DNA of 64,000 bases from Mycobacterium sp. IS-1742 (GCF_001500125.1 NZ_LQIV01000006.1:91024-155023); one strand, 5' to 3'; positions 1 through 8,846 are shown, counted from the stretch's first letter. The notes: a model not told the origin generated them from the sequence alone. Made by a program: numbers and translations.

Positions 1-1
1 C

Positions 2-922
2 CGACAGGAGATGGACGGCAGCGCCTGCGTCCCGGTGCTGCTGACCGCGATCGGCACGCTCACCGGCACCGACACCGGTGCAGGCGGGGACCACGCCGAG
101 ATGATCGCGATCGCGCCGACCACGCTGTGGGCGGTCACCGCCGACCGGCACCGCGCCGGATCCCTGGCCCAGTCCGTCGAACGGCTCGGACTGGCGGCCC
201 GGTCGGTGCGCGACCAGATGTCGAACGACACGTGGATGGTGCTCGCGGCCGTCGAACGCGCGGTGCTCCGATCCTCCTCGGCGCCACCGGAATCGAAGAC
301 CGAAGGCGACGCCTACCTGGCGTCGGCGCACAGTGCGACGCTGGCCGGGATGCTGGCACTGTCCGGTGTCGCAGCCGAGTCGATGATCCGCGACGCCGGC
401 TGGACGATGATGGACATCGGCAAGCGCATCGAGCGCGCCATCGGGCTGACCGCGTTGCTGCGCGCCACACTCGTCGAGGCGCGCACCCCGGACGCCGAGC
501 AGACGATCACCGAATCGACCCTGGTGGCGTGTGAGTCGTCCGTCATCTACCGCCGCCGGATGCTGGGCACGGTCAGCGTGGCCGCCGTGGCCGACCTGCT
601 GCTGTTCGATGCGGAGAATCCGCGCTCGCTGGTCTACCAGTTCGACCGGCTGCGGGCGGGGTTGCGCGCACTGCCCGGATCGTCGGGCTCGTCGCGTCCG
701 GAACGCCTCGTCGACGACCTCATCACCCGGTTGCGCCGCGTCGACCCGGCCGACCTCGAAGACGTCTCGGCCGGTGGCCGGCGACACGAACTCGCCGAGT
801 TGCTCGACGGCGTGCAGCGCGACCTGCGCGCGCTGTCCAGGGTCATCACCGCGACGCACCTCTCGTTGCCCGGCGGGATGCAGCCGCTGTGGGGTCCCGC
901 CGAGCGGCGGCTGGTCCCGTGA
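2..922 (+). CDS. C-terminal alpha-E part of a circularly permuted ATP-grasp protein (5' end outside window)
   Basis: The reading frame is open to the left edge, so the true start lies outside; 306 residues are visible. After a short segment that looks like the end of an ATP-grasp region, the rest is an all-helical alpha-E (DUF403) domain with family motifs such as RDAGW, DIGKRIERA, YRRRM and NPRSLVYQ. In the family this domain follows a circularly permuted ATP-grasp ligase, either fused (as recalled for Rv2567) or as a separate gene. It is thought to belong to a peptide or amide ligase system of unknown substrate. Its GTGA stop overlaps the start of the transglutaminase gene, so the two are probably made together. 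Domain assignment is firm; function is inferred. Confidence 0.85.
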   Translation, partial: RQEMDGSACVPVLLTAIGTLTGTDTGAGGDHAEMIAIAPTTLWAVTADRHRAGSLAQSVERLGLAARSVRDQMSNDTWMVLAAVERAVLRSSSAPPESKTEGDAYLASAHSATLAGMLALSGVAAESMIRDAGWTMMDIGKRIERAIGLTALLRATLVEARTPDAEQTITESTLVACESSVIYRRRMLGTVSVAAVADLLLFDAENPRSLVYQFDRLRAGLRALPGSSGSSRPERLVDDLITRLRRVDPADLEDVSAGGRRHELAELLDGVQRDLRALSRVITATHLSLPGGMQPLWGPAERRLVP

Positions 923-1836
923 CCGGCGGCGCCGCGGCCACCCGCGCCTACCGGGTCACCCACCGCACGGTGTACCGCTACTCCGACGTGGTCACCAACT
1001 CCTACGGGCGCGGTTTCCTGACCCCGAGGGATTCGCCGCGCCAGCGCCGCCTGACCCACGAACTGCTGATCGATCCGGAGGCCGCCGACAGCTCCACCAG
1101 CCGCGACACGTACGGCAACCTCAGCTCGTATTTCCATGTCACCGAACGTCATCGGACCTTGAGCGTCATCAGCAGATCGCTGGTCGAAGTGGACCCACCA
1201 CCGGAGAACATCCATGCGGGCGGATCGGCCAGGGCGCCGTGGGAGCTCGCCCGGCCGGTCGGCGCCGACGGCGCACTGGCCACCGAGTTCACCCTCGACC
1301 TGCAGCCACCGGAGATCACCGTGGCCGTACGCGATTACGCCGCAGCGAGTTTCGCACCAGGCCGGCCGTTGATCGAGGTGTTGGGCGACCTCACCTCGCG
1401 AATCCACCGCGACTTCACCTACCGATCGGGGTCCACCACCGTGTCCACCAAGGTCAGCGAGGTTTTGGCGGCGCGCGAAGGGGTATGCCAGGACTTCGCC
1501 CGGCTGGCGATCGCCTGCCTGCGCGCGAACGGTCTGGCCGCCAGCTACGTCTCGGGTTACCTGGCGACCGATCCCCCTCCCGGAAAGGAACGCATGGTAG
1601 GCATCGATGCGACGCATGCCTGGGCTTCGGTGTGGACACCGCAGAACCAGTGGCTCGGACTGGATCCGACCAACGACCAGATGGAGGACGAGCGGTACAT
1701 CGTGGTGGGCATCGGCCGCGACTACGCCGACGTCCCGCCGCTGCGCGGCATCATCTACACCGACTCGGACAGCAGCGAGATCGAGGTGTCGGTCGACGTG
1801 GCGCCCGTCGAGTCCGCCACCGGGGGAGTGCGCTGA
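919..1836 (+). CDS. transglutaminase-like cysteine protease/amidase
   Basis: A 305-residue protein starting at a GTG that overlaps the upstream stop. The N-terminal part (about 10-120) is the beta-rich region usual in bacterial transglutaminase-like proteins (TYRY-type start, here VTHRTVYRYSD). The C-terminal catalytic domain carries a complete triad: Cys190 in EGVCQDF, His233 in ATHAW and Asp249 in LDPTND. There is no signal peptide, so it should act in the cytoplasm. Such proteins sit beside ATP-grasp/alpha-E proteins in many bacteria and are predicted to cleave or transfer the peptide amides made by the ligase. The substrate is unknown. It ends in a TGATG junction with the next gene. Confidence 0.88.
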   Translation: MTGGAAATRAYRVTHRTVYRYSDVVTNSYGRGFLTPRDSPRQRRLTHELLIDPEAADSSTSRDTYGNLSSYFHVTERHRTLSVISRSLVEVDPPPENIHAGGSARAPWELARPVGADGALATEFTLDLQPPEITVAVRDYAAASFAPGRPLIEVLGDLTSRIHRDFTYRSGSTTVSTKVSEVLAAREGVCQDFARLAIACLRANGLAASYVSGYLATDPPPGKERMVGIDATHAWASVWTPQNQWLGLDPTNDQMEDERYIVVGIGRDYADVPPLRGIIYTDSDSSEIEVSVDVAPVESATGGVR

Positions 1837-2912
1837 TGCGGGACTTCAACTGCCCCAACTGCGGTCAGCGGCTGGCTTTCGAGAACTCGCTGTGCCTCAA
1901 CTGCGGGAGCGCGCTCGGGTTCTCGCTCGACGACATGGCACTTCTGGTGATCGCACCGCCGAAGGAGAGCGATCACGCCGGTGCGGTGTCGGCACGGCAG
2001 TACCAGTTGTGCGCCAACATGCATCTCGCGGAGTGCAACTGGCTGGTGGAGAGGGGGCCGGTCACCCTGCTGTGCGAGGCCTGCGCGCTGACCCGCACCC
2101 GGCCCAACGACGCCGACGCCAAGGCGCTGGCGGCGTTCGCCGTCGCCGAACGGGCCAAGCGCCGCCTGATCGCCGAACTGCGCGAACTCAAACTGCCGAT
2201 CGTCGGCCGCGACGAGGACCCGGACTACGGGCTGGCCTTCGACCTGCTCTCCAGCGCGGAGGAGAAGGTCTTCACCGGTCACGCCAACGGGGTCATCACC
2301 CTGGACCTCGCCGAAGGCGACGACGTGCACCGCGAACAGCTGCGCGTCGCGATGGACGAACCGTACCGGACCCTGCTCGGCCACTTCCGCCACGAGATCG
2401 GGCACTACTACTTCTACCGCCTGGTCGGCCCGTCACCCACCTACCTCGAGAGGTTCGGTGACCTCTTCGGGGACCCCGACCTGGATTATCAGGCGGCGCT
2501 GGACCGCCACTACAGCGAGGGCGCCCCGGCGGGCTGGGAGGACGATTACGTCTCGTCCTACGCCACCATGCACCCGGCCGAGGACTGGGCCGAGACCTTC
2601 GCCCACTACCTGCACATCCGCGACACGCTCGACACCGCCGCGGCCTTCGGGTTCGCGCCGGCCGGCGCCACCTTCGAACGACGGGTGCTCGGCCCCAGCG
2701 GATTCGACACCATCATCGAGATGTGGCTGCCGCTGTCGTGGGCGCTGAACATGGTGAACCGGTCGATGGGCCGCGAGGATCTGTACCCGTTCGTGCTGCC
2801 GCCACCGGTGCTCGACAAGATGCGCTTCATCCACAACGTCATCGACGAGGTGACCGCGGACCCGACCAAACTCGCCGGCTCGGCCGCCTCCCAACAGCAC
2901 CAGCAGGGCTAG
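1836..2912 (+). CDS. zinc-ribbon putative zinc metallopeptidase
   Basis: A 358-residue soluble protein. The N-terminus is a zinc ribbon with CxxC pairs at residues 6/9 and 20/23. The middle and C-terminal part is a putative zincin with HEIGH at 186-190 and a later acidic ligand candidate in DWAETFAHY near residue 253, so the metal site looks intact. It matches the zinc-ribbon plus putative zinc-binding metallopeptidase family found next to transglutaminase/ATP-grasp/alpha-E genes, and is the likely counterpart of Rv2568c. Its start overlaps the transglutaminase stop by one base, which puts a second hydrolase in the same transcription unit. Substrate and role are unknown. Confidence 0.85.
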   Translation: MRDFNCPNCGQRLAFENSLCLNCGSALGFSLDDMALLVIAPPKESDHAGAVSARQYQLCANMHLAECNWLVERGPVTLLCEACALTRTRPNDADAKALAAFAVAERAKRRLIAELRELKLPIVGRDEDPDYGLAFDLLSSAEEKVFTGHANGVITLDLAEGDDVHREQLRVAMDEPYRTLLGHFRHEIGHYYFYRLVGPSPTYLERFGDLFGDPDLDYQAALDRHYSEGAPAGWEDDYVSSYATMHPAEDWAETFAHYLHIRDTLDTAAAFGFAPAGATFERRVLGPSGFDTIIEMWLPLSWALNMVNRSMGREDLYPFVLPPPVLDKMRFIHNVIDEVTADPTKLAGSAASQQHQQG

Positions 2913-2973
2913 CCGGGCAACACGCGGGGCGGCGTTCGGCCGCCGACCCGGTCGCCGTCCCTACGATCACCCG

Positions 2974-3816
2974 GTGACCGATCGCTACGGCCGCGACGTG
3001 CTGGCCCGCAACCCCCATGCGCCCAAGCGGGCGCGCTCCACCGAACAGCCCGTGGAACCGGGAATGGTGGTGGAGGACGCGCAATCCGGATACGTCGGCG
3101 CGGTCGTGCGGGTCGAGTCCGGGCGGGTCGAACTCGAGGACCGCCACGGCAGGGTGCGGGTGTTCCCGCTGGGGCCCGGATTCCTGCTCGACGGACGTCC
3201 GGTCATCCTGACCGCGCCACGCCGTGCGCCCACACCGGCGGCGCGCACCGCCTCGGGTTCGGTCGCGGTGGCCGGTGCCCGCGCCAAGGTGGCGCTGGCC
3301 AGCCGTATCTACGTCGAAGGCCGCCACGACGCCGAACTCGTCGAACAGGTCTGGGGCGACGATCTGCGCATCGAGGGCGTGGTCGTCGAGCACCTCGGCG
3401 GGGTCGACGACCTTGCGGCGATCGTCGACGACTTCCGGCCCGGCCCGGGCCGTCGCCTCGGCGTGCTGGTCGACCACCTGGTCACCGGCTCCAAGGAGTC
3501 GCGCATCGCCGACGCGGTTCGGCGGGGCGCCCACGGTGCGCACACGCTGGTGGTCGGCCACCCGTACGTCGACATCTGGCAGGCGGTGAAACCGGCCAGG
3601 CTCGGGGTGGCGGCGTGGCCGGCGGTGCCGCGCGGGGTGGACTGGAAGCACGGTCTGTGCGCGGCACTGGGCTGGCCGCACGAGACCCAGGCCGATATCG
3701 CCCGGGCGTGGCAGCGCATCCGCGGCAGCGTCCGGGACTGGACGGACCTGGAGCCCGAGCTCATCGGACGCGTCGAGGAACTCATCGATTTCGTGACGGC
3801 GCCCCCGTCGCCGTGA
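2974..3816 (+). CDS. DUF3097 family protein
   Basis: A 280-residue soluble protein with a GTG start, 61 bp after the metallopeptidase. The N-terminal third (30-75) looks like a small beta-barrel (GMVVEDAQSGYVGAVVRVE) and is followed by a region with Toprim-like flavour (IYVEGRHDAELVEQVWG, then GVLVDHLVTGSKE). This pattern matches actinobacterial DUF3097 proteins, whose function has not been established. The glutamate of VEGRHD and the aspartate of LVDH would be the metal-binding candidates if the Toprim reading is right, which is inference. It is followed 17 bp later by rarA on the same strand. Confidence 0.75.
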   Translation: MTDRYGRDVLARNPHAPKRARSTEQPVEPGMVVEDAQSGYVGAVVRVESGRVELEDRHGRVRVFPLGPGFLLDGRPVILTAPRRAPTPAARTASGSVAVAGARAKVALASRIYVEGRHDAELVEQVWGDDLRIEGVVVEHLGGVDDLAAIVDDFRPGPGRRLGVLVDHLVTGSKESRIADAVRRGAHGAHTLVVGHPYVDIWQAVKPARLGVAAWPAVPRGVDWKHGLCAALGWPHETQADIARAWQRIRGSVRDWTDLEPELIGRVEELIDFVTAPPSP

Positions 3817-3833
3817 CGTGGTAAGCACGAGAC

Positions 3834-5183
3834 GTGTCCGACTCGCTGTTCGATCTGCCGGCTGACGGACCCGTCGCGCTGACCGGTTCGACGGCCGGCG
3901 CACCGGCGTCCGCGCCGCTGGCGGTCCGGATGCGGCCGGCCGGCCTCGAGGAGGTGGTCGGCCAGGAGCACCTGCTGAAACCGCATTCGCCGTTGCGCCG
4001 CCTGGTCGAGGGTTCCGGTGCCGCGTCGGTGATCCTGTACGGCCCGCCCGGCACCGGGAAGACCACGCTGGCCTCGCTCATCTCGCACGCGACCGGCCGC
4101 CGCTTCGAGGCCCTCTCGGCGTTGTCGGCCGGGGTGAAGGAAGTGCGCGCCGTCATCGAGACCGCACGTCAAGGCGTCCTGCGGGGGCAGCAGACGGTGT
4201 TGTTCATCGACGAGGTGCACCGGTTCTCCAAGACCCAGCAGGACGCGCTGCTGGCCGCGGTCGAGAACCGGGTGGTCCTGCTCGTGGCGGCGACGACGGA
4301 GAACCCGTCCTTCTCGGTGGTGGCGCCGCTGCTGTCGCGCTCGCTGATCCTGCAGTTGCAGCCGTTGACGCCCGACAGCATCGCCGCGGTGGTCCGCCGC
4401 GCGGTCGCCGACCCGCGCGGGCTCGGGGGCAGCGTGGAGGTCAGCGACGAGGCGGTGGACCTGATCGTGCAGCTCTCGGCCGGCGACGCGCGCCGGGCGC
4501 TGACGGCGCTGGAGGTCGCCGCCGAATCCGCCGCGGCGGCCGACGGCCGGGTGTCCGTCGACATCGTCGAACAGTCCCTGGACAAGGCAGCGGTGCGCTA
4601 CGACCGGGACGGCGACCAGCACTACGACGTCGTCAGCGCGTTCATCAAATCCGTCCGCGGGTCCGACGTCGACGCGGCGCTGCACTACCTCGCGCGGATG
4701 CTGGTGGCGGGGGAGGACCCCCGGTTCATCGCGCGCCGGCTGATGATCCTCGCCAGCGAGGACATCGGCATGGCCGACCCGACCGCGCTGCCCACCGCCG
4801 TCGCCGCCGCGCAGACCGTGCAGCTGATCGGGATGCCCGAGGCGCAACTGACGTTGGCGCACGCGACCGTGCACCTCGCCACCGCCGCGAAGTCCAACGC
4901 GGTCACCACGGCGCTCGGGGCGGCGATGAACGATGTGCGCAACGGCAAGGCCGGCCAGGTGCCCGCGCACCTGCGCGACGGCCACTACTCGGGTGCGGCC
5001 GAGCTCGGTAACGCCGTCGGCTACGTCTACGCCCACGATCACCCGGACGGGGTTGTGCCGCAACAGTATCCGCCGGACGAACTGGTGGGTGTGGACTACT
5101 ACCGGCCCACCGGGCGCGGTGCCGAACGGGAGATCGGCGGCCGTCTCGACCGGTTGCGCGCCATGATCCGCAAGCGCCGCTGA
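3834..5183 (+). CDS. rarA: replication-associated recombination protein A (RarA/MgsA AAA+ ATPase)
   Basis: A 449-residue AAA+ ATPase of the RarA/MgsA/WRNIP1 family, which acts at stalled replication forks. It starts at GTG 3834. A short N-terminal peptide (SLFDLP) precedes [15 protein letters not shown]. Walker A is GPPGTGKTT at 70-78 and Walker B is [10 protein letters not shown] at about 122-131, with sensor residues in TTENPSF. The C-terminal half has the clamp-loader-like lid and tetramerisation region ([14 protein letters not shown] motif, here [33 protein letters not shown]). Length and all motifs match the family. It precedes an ArsR promoter and is probably not cotranscribed with it. 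Confidence 0.95.
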   Translation: MSDSLFDLPADGPVALTGSTAGAPASAPLAVRMRPAGLEEVVGQEHLLKPHSPLRRLVEGSGAASVILYGPPGTGKTTLASLISHATGRRFEALSALSAGVKEVRAVIETARQGVLRGQQTVLFIDEVHRFSKTQQDALLAAVENRVVLLVAATTENPSFSVVAPLLSRSLILQLQPLTPDSIAAVVRRAVADPRGLGGSVEVSDEAVDLIVQLSAGDARRALTALEVAAESAAAADGRVSVDIVEQSLDKAAVRYDRDGDQHYDVVSAFIKSVRGSDVDAALHYLARMLVAGEDPRFIARRLMILASEDIGMADPTALPTAVAAAQTVQLIGMPEAQLTLAHATVHLATAAKSNAVTTALGAAMNDVRNGKAGQVPAHLRDGHYSGAAELGNAVGYVYAHDHPDGVVPQQYPPDELVGVDYYRPTGRGAEREIGGRLDRLRAMIRKRR

Positions 5184-5191
5184 CCCGACCC

Positions 5192-5245
5192 TTGACACCG
5201 ACGCCGCACGCGCCTACCGTTGTAATCAACAAAAGCATTGATCAA
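5192..5245 (+). promoter_or_regulatory. SigA-type promoter with overlapping ArsR operator candidate
   Basis: A perfect -35 hexamer TTGACA at 5192-5197 and a mycobacterial TANNNT -10 (TACCGT, 5215-5220) are exactly 17 bp apart, predicting transcription from about 5227. Directly over that start lies an inverted repeat ATCAA-N8-TTGAT (5225-5229 / 5238-5242), the kind of AT-rich dyad ArsR-family repressors bind. The arrangement suggests autorepression of the downstream ArsR-SRPBCC pair. The motifs are seen in the sequence; the operator role is inferred. Confidence 0.6.
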
Positions 5246-5260
5246 GGATATGGTTTACCA

Positions 5261-5629
5261 ATGTCGGATGGTGCGAGCGACGAGCAGTTGGACCGGGCGT
5301 TCATGGCGCTCGCCGACCCCGTGCGGCGGGCGATCGTGGCGCGGCTGTCCCGCGGGCCCGCCACCGTCAACGAGCTGGCCGCACCGTTCGACATCACCAA
5401 GCAGGCCGTCTCCAGGCACATCGGGGTGCTCGAGCAGGCGGGGCTGGTCACCCGCACCCGCGACGCGCAGCGGCGCCCGGTGCATCTGGACGCCGCCGCC
5501 CTAGAGCGGCTCACCGGCTGGATCGACCGCTACCGGCTCGACGCCGAACGCAGCTACCGCCGGCTGGACGCCCTGCTGGCCCAGACGACCGTGACGACAA
5601 CCGAAACCCCAGAGAAAGGACGACCATGA
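5261..5629 (+). CDS. ArsR-family winged-helix transcriptional repressor
   Basis: A 122-residue regulator with a winged helix at about 12-85: DPVRRAIVARLSRGPATVNELA, then the recognition helix around ITKQAVSRHIGVLEQAGLV and the wing. No CxC metal site is present, so it is not a classical metal sensor. It belongs to the group of ArsR proteins paired with an AHSA1/START-like protein. The ATG at 5261 is chosen because it lies downstream of the predicted transcription start; an upstream in-frame TTG coincides with the -35 box. It overlaps the next gene by ATGA. The ligand is unknown. Confidence 0.88.
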   Translation: MSDGASDEQLDRAFMALADPVRRAIVARLSRGPATVNELAAPFDITKQAVSRHIGVLEQAGLVTRTRDAQRRPVHLDAAALERLTGWIDRYRLDAERSYRRLDALLAQTTVTTTETPEKGRP

Positions 5630-6096
5630 CCAAGGCACTCGATCTCGTCGCGCCGGTGGACACGCTGGCCATGGACTACACCCGCGACTTCGACGCACCC
5701 GTCGCCGCGCTGTTCCGCGCACATGCCGAACCCGATCTGGTCACCCAGTGGCTCGGTCCGCACGGCCTCGAGATGTCCATCGAGCGTTGGGATTTCCGCA
5801 CCGGCGGCGGCTACCGCTACCTGCATTCGGATGAGAACGGCACGTATGCGTTCAACGGTGTCTTCCACACGGTGCGCGAGGACCTGGTGATCCAGACCTT
5901 CGAGTTCGAGGGCGCGCCCGACATGGTCAACATCGAGTTCCTCTGGTTCGAGGATCTCGGGGACGGGCGCAGCCGGCTGCGGGGCCGGTCGATCTGCCCG
6001 AACACCGAGGCCCGCGATGCGCTGCTGTCCTCGGGGATGGAACGAGGTATGACGGAGGGCTACGAGCGTCTCGACGCTCTGCTGCCCACGTTGTGA
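5626..6096 (+). CDS. SRPBCC (AHSA1/START-like) domain protein
   Basis: A 156-residue single-domain protein of the AHSA1-like SRPBCC fold. Family features are RDFDAPVAALFRAHAEPDLVTQWLGP near the start, the FRTGGGYRYLH strand pair and the C-terminal helix ERGMTEGYERLDALL. These proteins bind hydrophobic ligands in a deep cavity. Its ATG overlaps the ArsR stop, and this pairing is widespread; the regulator may respond to the same small molecule that this protein binds or modifies. That link is inference and no catalytic residue can be assigned. Confidence 0.85.
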   Translation: MTKALDLVAPVDTLAMDYTRDFDAPVAALFRAHAEPDLVTQWLGPHGLEMSIERWDFRTGGGYRYLHSDENGTYAFNGVFHTVREDLVIQTFEFEGAPDMVNIEFLWFEDLGDGRSRLRGRSICPNTEARDALLSSGMERGMTEGYERLDALLPTL

Positions 6097-6139
6097 CGGA
6101 CACGGCGAACGCCACGGTAGGCCCACGCGCGCCGCGTCG

Positions 6140-8410
6140 ATGAGGGACGATGTCGCCGTGCCCCAGCGAGGCGTATTGGCCCGCATCGCGGCCGTCTCCA
6201 TCGCCGCGCCGCGGCGGATCATCGCGGCCGCGATTTTGGCCGCGGTCGCCGCCGCGGTGTTCGGAGTCCCCGTCGCCGGAAAACTGTCCGCCGGTGGCTT
6301 CGAGGATCCCGCCGCCGAATCCTCGCGCGCCGCAGCGTTACTCGCCGAACGGTTCGATCAGGGTGACACCCAGCTGCTCATCACCGTCACCTCGCCGCGA
6401 GGAGCGACCACCGATCCGGCCCGCGCCGTCGGCACCGACATCGTCGACACCCTGCGCCGCTCACCGCACGTCGTATCGGTGACGTCGGCCTGGACGGAGA
6501 CGGGCCCCGCCGCCGAGAGACTGCTCAGCGAGGACGGTGACACCGGGCTGGTGGTCGCCGGCGTCACCGGCGGGGACGAGGCCGCCCGCACCGCCGAGGA
6601 ACTCGTCCAGACCGTCGGGGGCGACCGCAGCACACGCGACGGGGTGACGGTTCGGGCCGGGGGCGTCGCGATGGTCGACGGCCAGATCACCGCCCAGACC
6701 GAGCGAGACCTGTTGCTGATGGAGTCGATCGCGATCCCCTTCAGCTTCCTCGTCCTGGTCTGGGTGTTCGGCGGGCTGCTGGCGGCCGCGGTGCCGGTGG
6801 CCGTGGGGCTGATCGCCATCGTCGGCTCGCTCGCCGTGCTGCACGTCATCACGTTCGTCACCGACGTGTCGATCTTCGCCCTGAATCTCTGCATGGCGAT
6901 GGGCCTGGCGCTCGCCATCGACTACACCCTTCTCATGGTCAGCCGCTACCGCGACGAACTGGAGGCCGGCCACGAGCGCGACGCCGCGCTGACCCGGATG
7001 ATGCTCAGCGCCGGCCGCACGGTGGTGTTCTCCGCGACGACGGTGGCGCTGCCGATGCTGACGATGGTGCTGTTCCCGATGTACTTCCTCAAGTCGTTCG
7101 CCTACGCCGGGGTGGCGACGGTGGTGTTCGCGGCCGTGGCCGCCCTGGTGCTCACCCCGGCCGCGATCGCCGTGCTCGGTGACCGGATCGATGCGCTGGA
7201 CGTGCGGCGGTTCGGCCGGCGCCTACTGGGCCGTCCCGAACCCGCCCGCAAACCCGTTCAGCGCCAATTCTGGTACCGCAGCACGACTTTCGTCATGCAC
7301 CGGGCTGTGCCGATCGGGTTGGCCGGCATCGCGGTGCTGGCCGTGCTCGGTCTCCCGTTCCTGGGGGTGCGGTGGGGGCTTCCCGACGATCGCGTGCTGC
7401 CGCAGTCGGCCTCCGCGCACGAGGTCGGTGACCAGTTGCGCACCGAGTTCGCGGCGGATCCGGCGACCGCTGTCACCGTGGTGATCCCCGACGCGCGTGA
7501 GGTGACCGAATCCGCGCTGAGCCGCTACGCCACCGACCTGTCGCGCGTCGAGGACGTGTCATCGGTGTCGGCGCCCACGGGCACCTACGTCGCCGGAAGG
7601 CGGGTCGGACCCCCGTCGGCGGCGACCGGGATGCACGACGGCAGCGCGTTCCTCACCGTCTCCACCGACGCGCCGCTGTTCTCGGATCGGTCGACCGCAC
7701 AACTCGACCGGTTGCATCGGCTCCCCGGGCCCGCCGGACGCCCCGTCGAACTGGCCGGTGTGGCCCCGAGCAACCGCGACAGCGTCGCCGCGATCACGTC
7801 GCGCCTCCCGCTGGTGCTCGGGCTCATCGCGGCGTCGACGTTCTGCCTGCTCTTCCTGCTGACCGCGAGCGTGGTGCTGCCGCTGAAGGCGTTGCTGCTC
7901 AACGTGCTGTCGCTGAGCGCGGCCTTCGGCGCCATGGTCTGGATCTTCCAGGAGGGTCACCTCGGCGGGTTGGGCACCACCCCCACCGGGACGCTCGTGG
8001 CCAACATCCCCGTGCTGCTGTTCTGCATCGCGTTCGGGTTGTCGATGGACTACGAGGTGTTCCTGATGTCGCGGATCCGCGAGTTCTGGCTGGCGTCGGC
8101 ACGCACCGCGGCCGACGTGACCGAGAGCGTCGCGCTCGGGTTGGCGCGGACCGGACGTGTCGTCACCGCGGCCGCACTCGTGATGTCGATCAGCTTCGCG
8201 GCGCTGATCGCGGCGAACGTGTCGTTCATGCGGATGTTCGGGCTGGGACTGAGCCTCGCAGTACTGGCCGACGCCACGCTCGTGCGGATGGTGCTGGTGC
8301 CGGCGTTCATGAGGGTGCTCGGGCGGTGGAACTGGTGGTCGCCGAAAGCCCTGCTGCGCCTGCACCGCCGGATCGGGCTCAGTGAGAGCCGGGTTCCGGA
8401 TCCGGTGTGA
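6140..8410 (+). CDS. MMPL-family RND transporter
   Basis: A 756-residue membrane protein with two repeats of the MMPL (RND-type) fold. A first membrane segment lies near 25-45, then an extracytoplasmic loop, and membrane blocks lie at about 195-350 and 555-735. The proton-relay Asp-Tyr pairs known from MmpL3 are present in both halves: D261-Y262 in AIDYTLLMVSRYRDE and D637-Y638 in SMDYEVFLMSR. It is shorter than the lipid-exporting MmpL proteins and lacks their long C-terminal tail, so it is closer to the general MMPL/YdfJ type. The substrate is unknown. ATG 6140 is used; GTG 6161 is an alternative start. Confidence 0.88.
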   Translation: MRDDVAVPQRGVLARIAAVSIAAPRRIIAAAILAAVAAAVFGVPVAGKLSAGGFEDPAAESSRAAALLAERFDQGDTQLLITVTSPRGATTDPARAVGTDIVDTLRRSPHVVSVTSAWTETGPAAERLLSEDGDTGLVVAGVTGGDEAARTAEELVQTVGGDRSTRDGVTVRAGGVAMVDGQITAQTERDLLLMESIAIPFSFLVLVWVFGGLLAAAVPVAVGLIAIVGSLAVLHVITFVTDVSIFALNLCMAMGLALAIDYTLLMVSRYRDELEAGHERDAALTRMMLSAGRTVVFSATTVALPMLTMVLFPMYFLKSFAYAGVATVVFAAVAALVLTPAAIAVLGDRIDALDVRRFGRRLLGRPEPARKPVQRQFWYRSTTFVMHRAVPIGLAGIAVLAVLGLPFLGVRWGLPDDRVLPQSASAHEVGDQLRTEFAADPATAVTVVIPDAREVTESALSRYATDLSRVEDVSSVSAPTGTYVAGRRVGPPSAATGMHDGSAFLTVSTDAPLFSDRSTAQLDRLHRLPGPAGRPVELAGVAPSNRDSVAAITSRLPLVLGLIAASTFCLLFLLTASVVLPLKALLLNVLSLSAAFGAMVWIFQEGHLGGLGTTPTGTLVANIPVLLFCIAFGLSMDYEVFLMSRIREFWLASARTAADVTESVALGLARTGRVVTAAALVMSISFAALIAANVSFMRMFGLGLSLAVLADATLVRMVLVPAFMRVLGRWNWWSPKALLRLHRRIGLSESRVPDPV

Positions 8411-8521
8411 CGAGCGCACCGCCACATATGAACGCCGGCGTCAAAATCTGTCTCGGCTTGGTGGGTCGGCAGGCAAAGACCTGGAGAAACGGTGCTCGAT
8501 GGCGCGGATTCGGCGACGACA

Positions 8522-8537
8522 TGTGACGCACGTCACG
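8522..8537. promoter_or_regulatory. CRP/FNR-type binding site candidate
   Basis: The sequence TGTGA-CGCACG-TCACG matches the CRP-type consensus TGTGA-N6-TCACA at nine of ten conserved positions. Its core GTGACG-CA-CGTCAC is a perfect dyad. Mycobacterial CRP (Rv3676 type) recognises this pattern. The site lies about 110 bp after the MMPL stop and about 780 bp before the first gas-vesicle gene, so its target could be an unannotated transcript or a distal promoter. Confidence 0.5.
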
Positions 8538-8772
8538 TCGGTTATGGCGGACGGGAGTGGAGCGTCGACGGCGTACCCGGCGCGCGGGATTGCACTCGGC
8601 GAACTCGCTAGCCGGGCTTTGTTCGGTGCCCGCAGGGTCGACCACAGACAGTGGTCGCCCGTCAAAGATCAACGCGCACAGGGCCTCACGAAGTGGGGCG
8701 GGGTTTCCGCGCGCCGGCGGGAGAAGACGCGGGTGCCACACCGTTAACGCCTCACCGGAAAGTCGCCCCCAT

Positions 8773-8790
8773 TTCGACGGTGCCGTCGAA
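8773..8790. promoter_or_regulatory. perfect 8-bp dyad TTCGACGG-TG-CCGTCGAA
   Basis: Two perfectly complementary 8-base arms are separated by only two bases. The loop is too short for a good RNA hairpin, so a dimeric DNA-binding regulator is the more likely reader. It lies in the AT-richer part of the non-coding stretch ahead of the gas-vesicle genes. The binding protein is unknown. Confidence 0.45.
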
Positions 8791-8846
8791 TGACGCATTC
8801 CGGCCGCGGCAAATGTGGTGGTCGTTCTCGACAAATGCGGCCCGAA

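Noticed and set aside
531..1835. Long upstream extension of the metallopeptidase frame (from 531)
   Set aside because: It runs through the alpha-E and transglutaminase genes in another frame; the zinc ribbon begins at the ATG at 1836.
2928..2944. GGCGGC-GTTCG-GCCGCC hairpin as a terminator after the metallopeptidase gene
   Set aside because: The stem is only six G/C pairs in very GC-rich DNA with no following T-run; too weak to call.
8379..8834. Minus-strand open frame of about 151 codons in the non-coding stretch
   Set aside because: Amino-acid composition and third-position bases are not gene-like, no domain is recognisable and part of it overlaps the MMPL gene end.
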